A stretch of 16,312 bases of DNA from an uncultured Sulfurovum sp. Its GTDB lineage: Bacteria; Campylobacterota; Campylobacteria; Campylobacterales; Sulfurovaceae. The DNA is taken from the NCBI GenBank assembly GCA_947311605.1, contig CAMZLC010000013.1, forward strand, positions 1 to 16,312, written 5' to 3'. The notes beneath the pieces were generated by a model. It made no database searches. It was not told the origin of the DNA and saw only the letters and a list, made by a program, of their open reading frames with translations. Positions within the stretch are counted from its first letter, which is position 1, and the number at the start of each line of letters is the position of its first letter. Of this stretch, positions 15,022 through 16,312 are shown in pieces. The translations under genes and the position numbers were made by a program.

Positions 15022-16167
15022 ATGAAAAAAATCACACTTGCAGCAGGGGCAGTGTTATTCTTGCTTGCTGCACTCTACTCTCTCTTTGCCTATGAAAAAA
15101 GCTGGGAACAAATCACACTGGGTGCCTCCCTGCCTCTCACCGGGATCAACAAAGAGCTGGGGCAGGAGGTATTGGAGGGTGCAGATGCCTATTTCAAGTA
15201 TGCCAATGCCCATGGCGGTATCCACGACAAGCCGATCCGCTTCCTGCACTATGACGACAAGTATGAGCCGCAGAACACCATACAAAATACGGAAAAACTC
15301 ATTCATGAAGACAGGGTCTTTGCCCTTTTTGGCTTCGTCGGCACTCCAACGACAAAAGCGATCCTTCCCATGATAGGGGAAGTACCCCTGATCGCTCCTT
15401 ATACCGGCGCAGCAGTCTTCAGAAGAGGCGACAACCCCCATATTGTCAACTTCAGGAGCTCTTATGGAGAGGAGATCGACCATATCGTCGCCTATCTCTA
15501 TCAGCAAAAAAAGATCAGACGGTTTGCCGTTTTTTACCAAAATGACGACTATGGTATCGCAGGCTACAATGCAGCGGTCAAAGCACTGAAAAAGCGGAAA
15601 CTCACACTCTCCGCCGAAGGTACCTATCGGCGCAACACACTCTCCATAGCGCAGGCACTGCATGAGATCAGCCTCGCACGACCAGAAGCGATCCTCCTGG
15701 TCGGTGCCTACAAACCTACAGCGCACTTCATCCGCTCCTGGCGCAAACATGCTGCCACACACACCCTCTTTGCGCCTATCTCATTCGTCAATGCCGATGC
15801 ATTGATCCGGGAGCTTGACTACCGGGGAGAGAATATCTACTTCTCTCTGACTGTACCCTCCTATGATGACAGGCAGCTTGGCGTAGCCAACAGCTACCGG
15901 GAGATACTCGCCACATACTATCCCAGTGCCCACCCCTCCTACGCCTCCTTCGAATCCTTCCTAGCGGCCAAAGCGGTAGTCTCAGCACTCAGGGATATCC
16001 CAGGAGCCATTACACGCCAAAGGTTTATCCGCAGACTCAAGGCGATCCATCCCGGTGCTATCGGCGATCTTCCTATCGCCTACCGACATACGCAGCTTCT
16101 CAACCAGGTCTACCTGTCGGTATTTGAGGACGGAAAGTTCCGACTCCTTGACAAGGAGAGGCGATGA
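15022..16167 (+). CDS. LivJ-like periplasmic substrate-binding protein
   Basis: A 381-residue protein of the branched-chain-amino-acid-type periplasmic binding family (Peripla_BP_6). Residues 5-23 are a hydrophobic signal or anchor without a lipobox cysteine. LGASLPLTGINKELGQEVLE (33-52) is the typical first strand and helix, followed by a YDDKYEPQNT segment, FGFVGTPTTKA and a YQNDDYGIAG hinge-region motif. No transporter permease or ATPase gene follows. Instead its stop overlaps the start of a membrane protein gene by ATGA, so it more likely presents a ligand to a sensor kinase, cyclase or chemoreceptor. It diverges from the fdh cluster across about 127 bases. Ligand unknown; an organic acid such as formate is a guess. 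Confidence 0.75.
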   Translation: MKKITLAAGAVLFLLAALYSLFAYEKSWEQITLGASLPLTGINKELGQEVLEGADAYFKYANAHGGIHDKPIRFLHYDDKYEPQNTIQNTEKLIHEDRVFALFGFVGTPTTKAILPMIGEVPLIAPYTGAAVFRRGDNPHIVNFRSSYGEEIDHIVAYLYQQKKIRRFAVFYQNDDYGIAGYNAAVKALKKRKLTLSAEGTYRRNTLSIAQALHEISLARPEAILLVGAYKPTAHFIRSWRKHAATHTLFAPISFVNADALIRELDYRGENIYFSLTVPSYDDRQLGVANSYREILATYYPSAHPSYASFESFLAAKAVVSALRDIPGAITRQRFIRRLKAIHPGAIGDLPIAYRHTQLLNQVYLSVFEDGKFRLLDKERR

Positions 16168-16312
16168 GGAGCCTCTACGCCAGTGCAAACGACTATCTCA
16201 ACCGTCTCAAATTTTCCAGAAAAACCAGGCTGCTTATCGGTATCATTGCTATGGGCATGGTCTCGATCGGTTTTTTCATGCTTGTCTCCATTTTCGCCAT
16301 CAAATATGACTA
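16164..16312 (+). CDS. N-terminal part of a membrane protein, probably a sensor (cut by window end)
   Basis: The first 49 codons are present, with ATG overlapping the preceding stop (ATGA) and AAGGAGAG in the end of the binding-protein gene as ribosome binding site. A basic cytoplasmic start (SLYASANDYLNRLKFSRKTR, residues 3-22) leads into one long hydrophobic segment (RLLIGIIAMGMVSIGFFMLV, 22-41). This layout is common at the start of sensor histidine kinases, diguanylate cyclases and chemoreceptors. The rest lies outside the window, so the type of output cannot be told. Confidence 0.6.
   Translation, partial: MRSLYASANDYLNRLKFSRKTRLLIGIIAMGMVSIGFFMLVSIFAIKYD

Noticed and set aside
15055..15762. 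A 235-codon minus-strand frame opposite the binding-protein gene
   Set aside because: Antisense to a clear periplasmic binding protein and without a recognisable motif or ribosome binding site.

Overview
The window reads as a chromosomal segment of a Campylobacterota-type bacterium, close to Sulfurovum, Sulfurimonas or Sulfurospirillum. This is inferred from the make-up of the formate dehydrogenase locus (polyferredoxin, TorD-like chaperone, small Tat-target protein, selenocysteine FdhA, FdhB, FdhC) and from promoter candidates that show a good TATAAT -10 but no clear -35. No rRNA, tRNA, CRISPR array, transposase or integrase was seen, and no stretch over 300 bases lacks a gene.

Region 1 (about 1-4,000) is AT-rich; one hand-counted 60-base line (241-300) is 30% G+C. 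After the last codons of an unidentified gene comes a tight plus-strand operon. It encodes a BacA-like (prephenate decarboxylase family) protein, a DUF2000 protein, a one-chain fusion of a formylglycine-generating-enzyme-type (SUMF1) domain with a sulfite-oxidase/YedY-type molybdopterin domain, and a LysE/RhtB amino-acid exporter. A convergent AraC-type regulator overlaps the exporter tail to tail. I cannot match this set to any pathway I know, and it is the best candidate here for an undescribed system. A reasonable guess is synthesis or modification of a small amino-acid-like compound that is then exported.

Region 2 (about 4,099-14,894) is richer in G+C (48% in hand-counted line 12541-12600) and lies entirely on the minus strand. 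In transcription order it encodes a large polyferredoxin, a TorD/NarJ-family chaperone, a 67-residue Tat-target protein, selenocysteine FdhA, FdhB, FdhC, a ModE-like regulator with a duplicated cysteine-rich N-terminal unit, and a WtpABC tungstate/molybdate ABC importer. Together these supply the metal (Wtp), sense it (ModE-like), mature the catalytic subunit (TorD-like) and build a periplasmic formate:quinone oxidoreductase (FdhABC). FdhA is read through an in-frame UGA at 11529-11531, followed by a selenocysteine-insertion hairpin, so it must not be split into two genes or called a pseudogene. A long hairpin with competing repeat copies separates the chaperone gene from the structural genes.

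Region 3 (15,022-16,312) diverges from the fdh locus. It holds a LivJ-like periplasmic binding protein gene whose TATAAT lies so close to the ATG that the mRNA may be leaderless. A membrane protein gene overlapping it by ATGA is cut by the window end. The pair looks like a binding-protein-coupled sensor, possibly serving the fdh locus.
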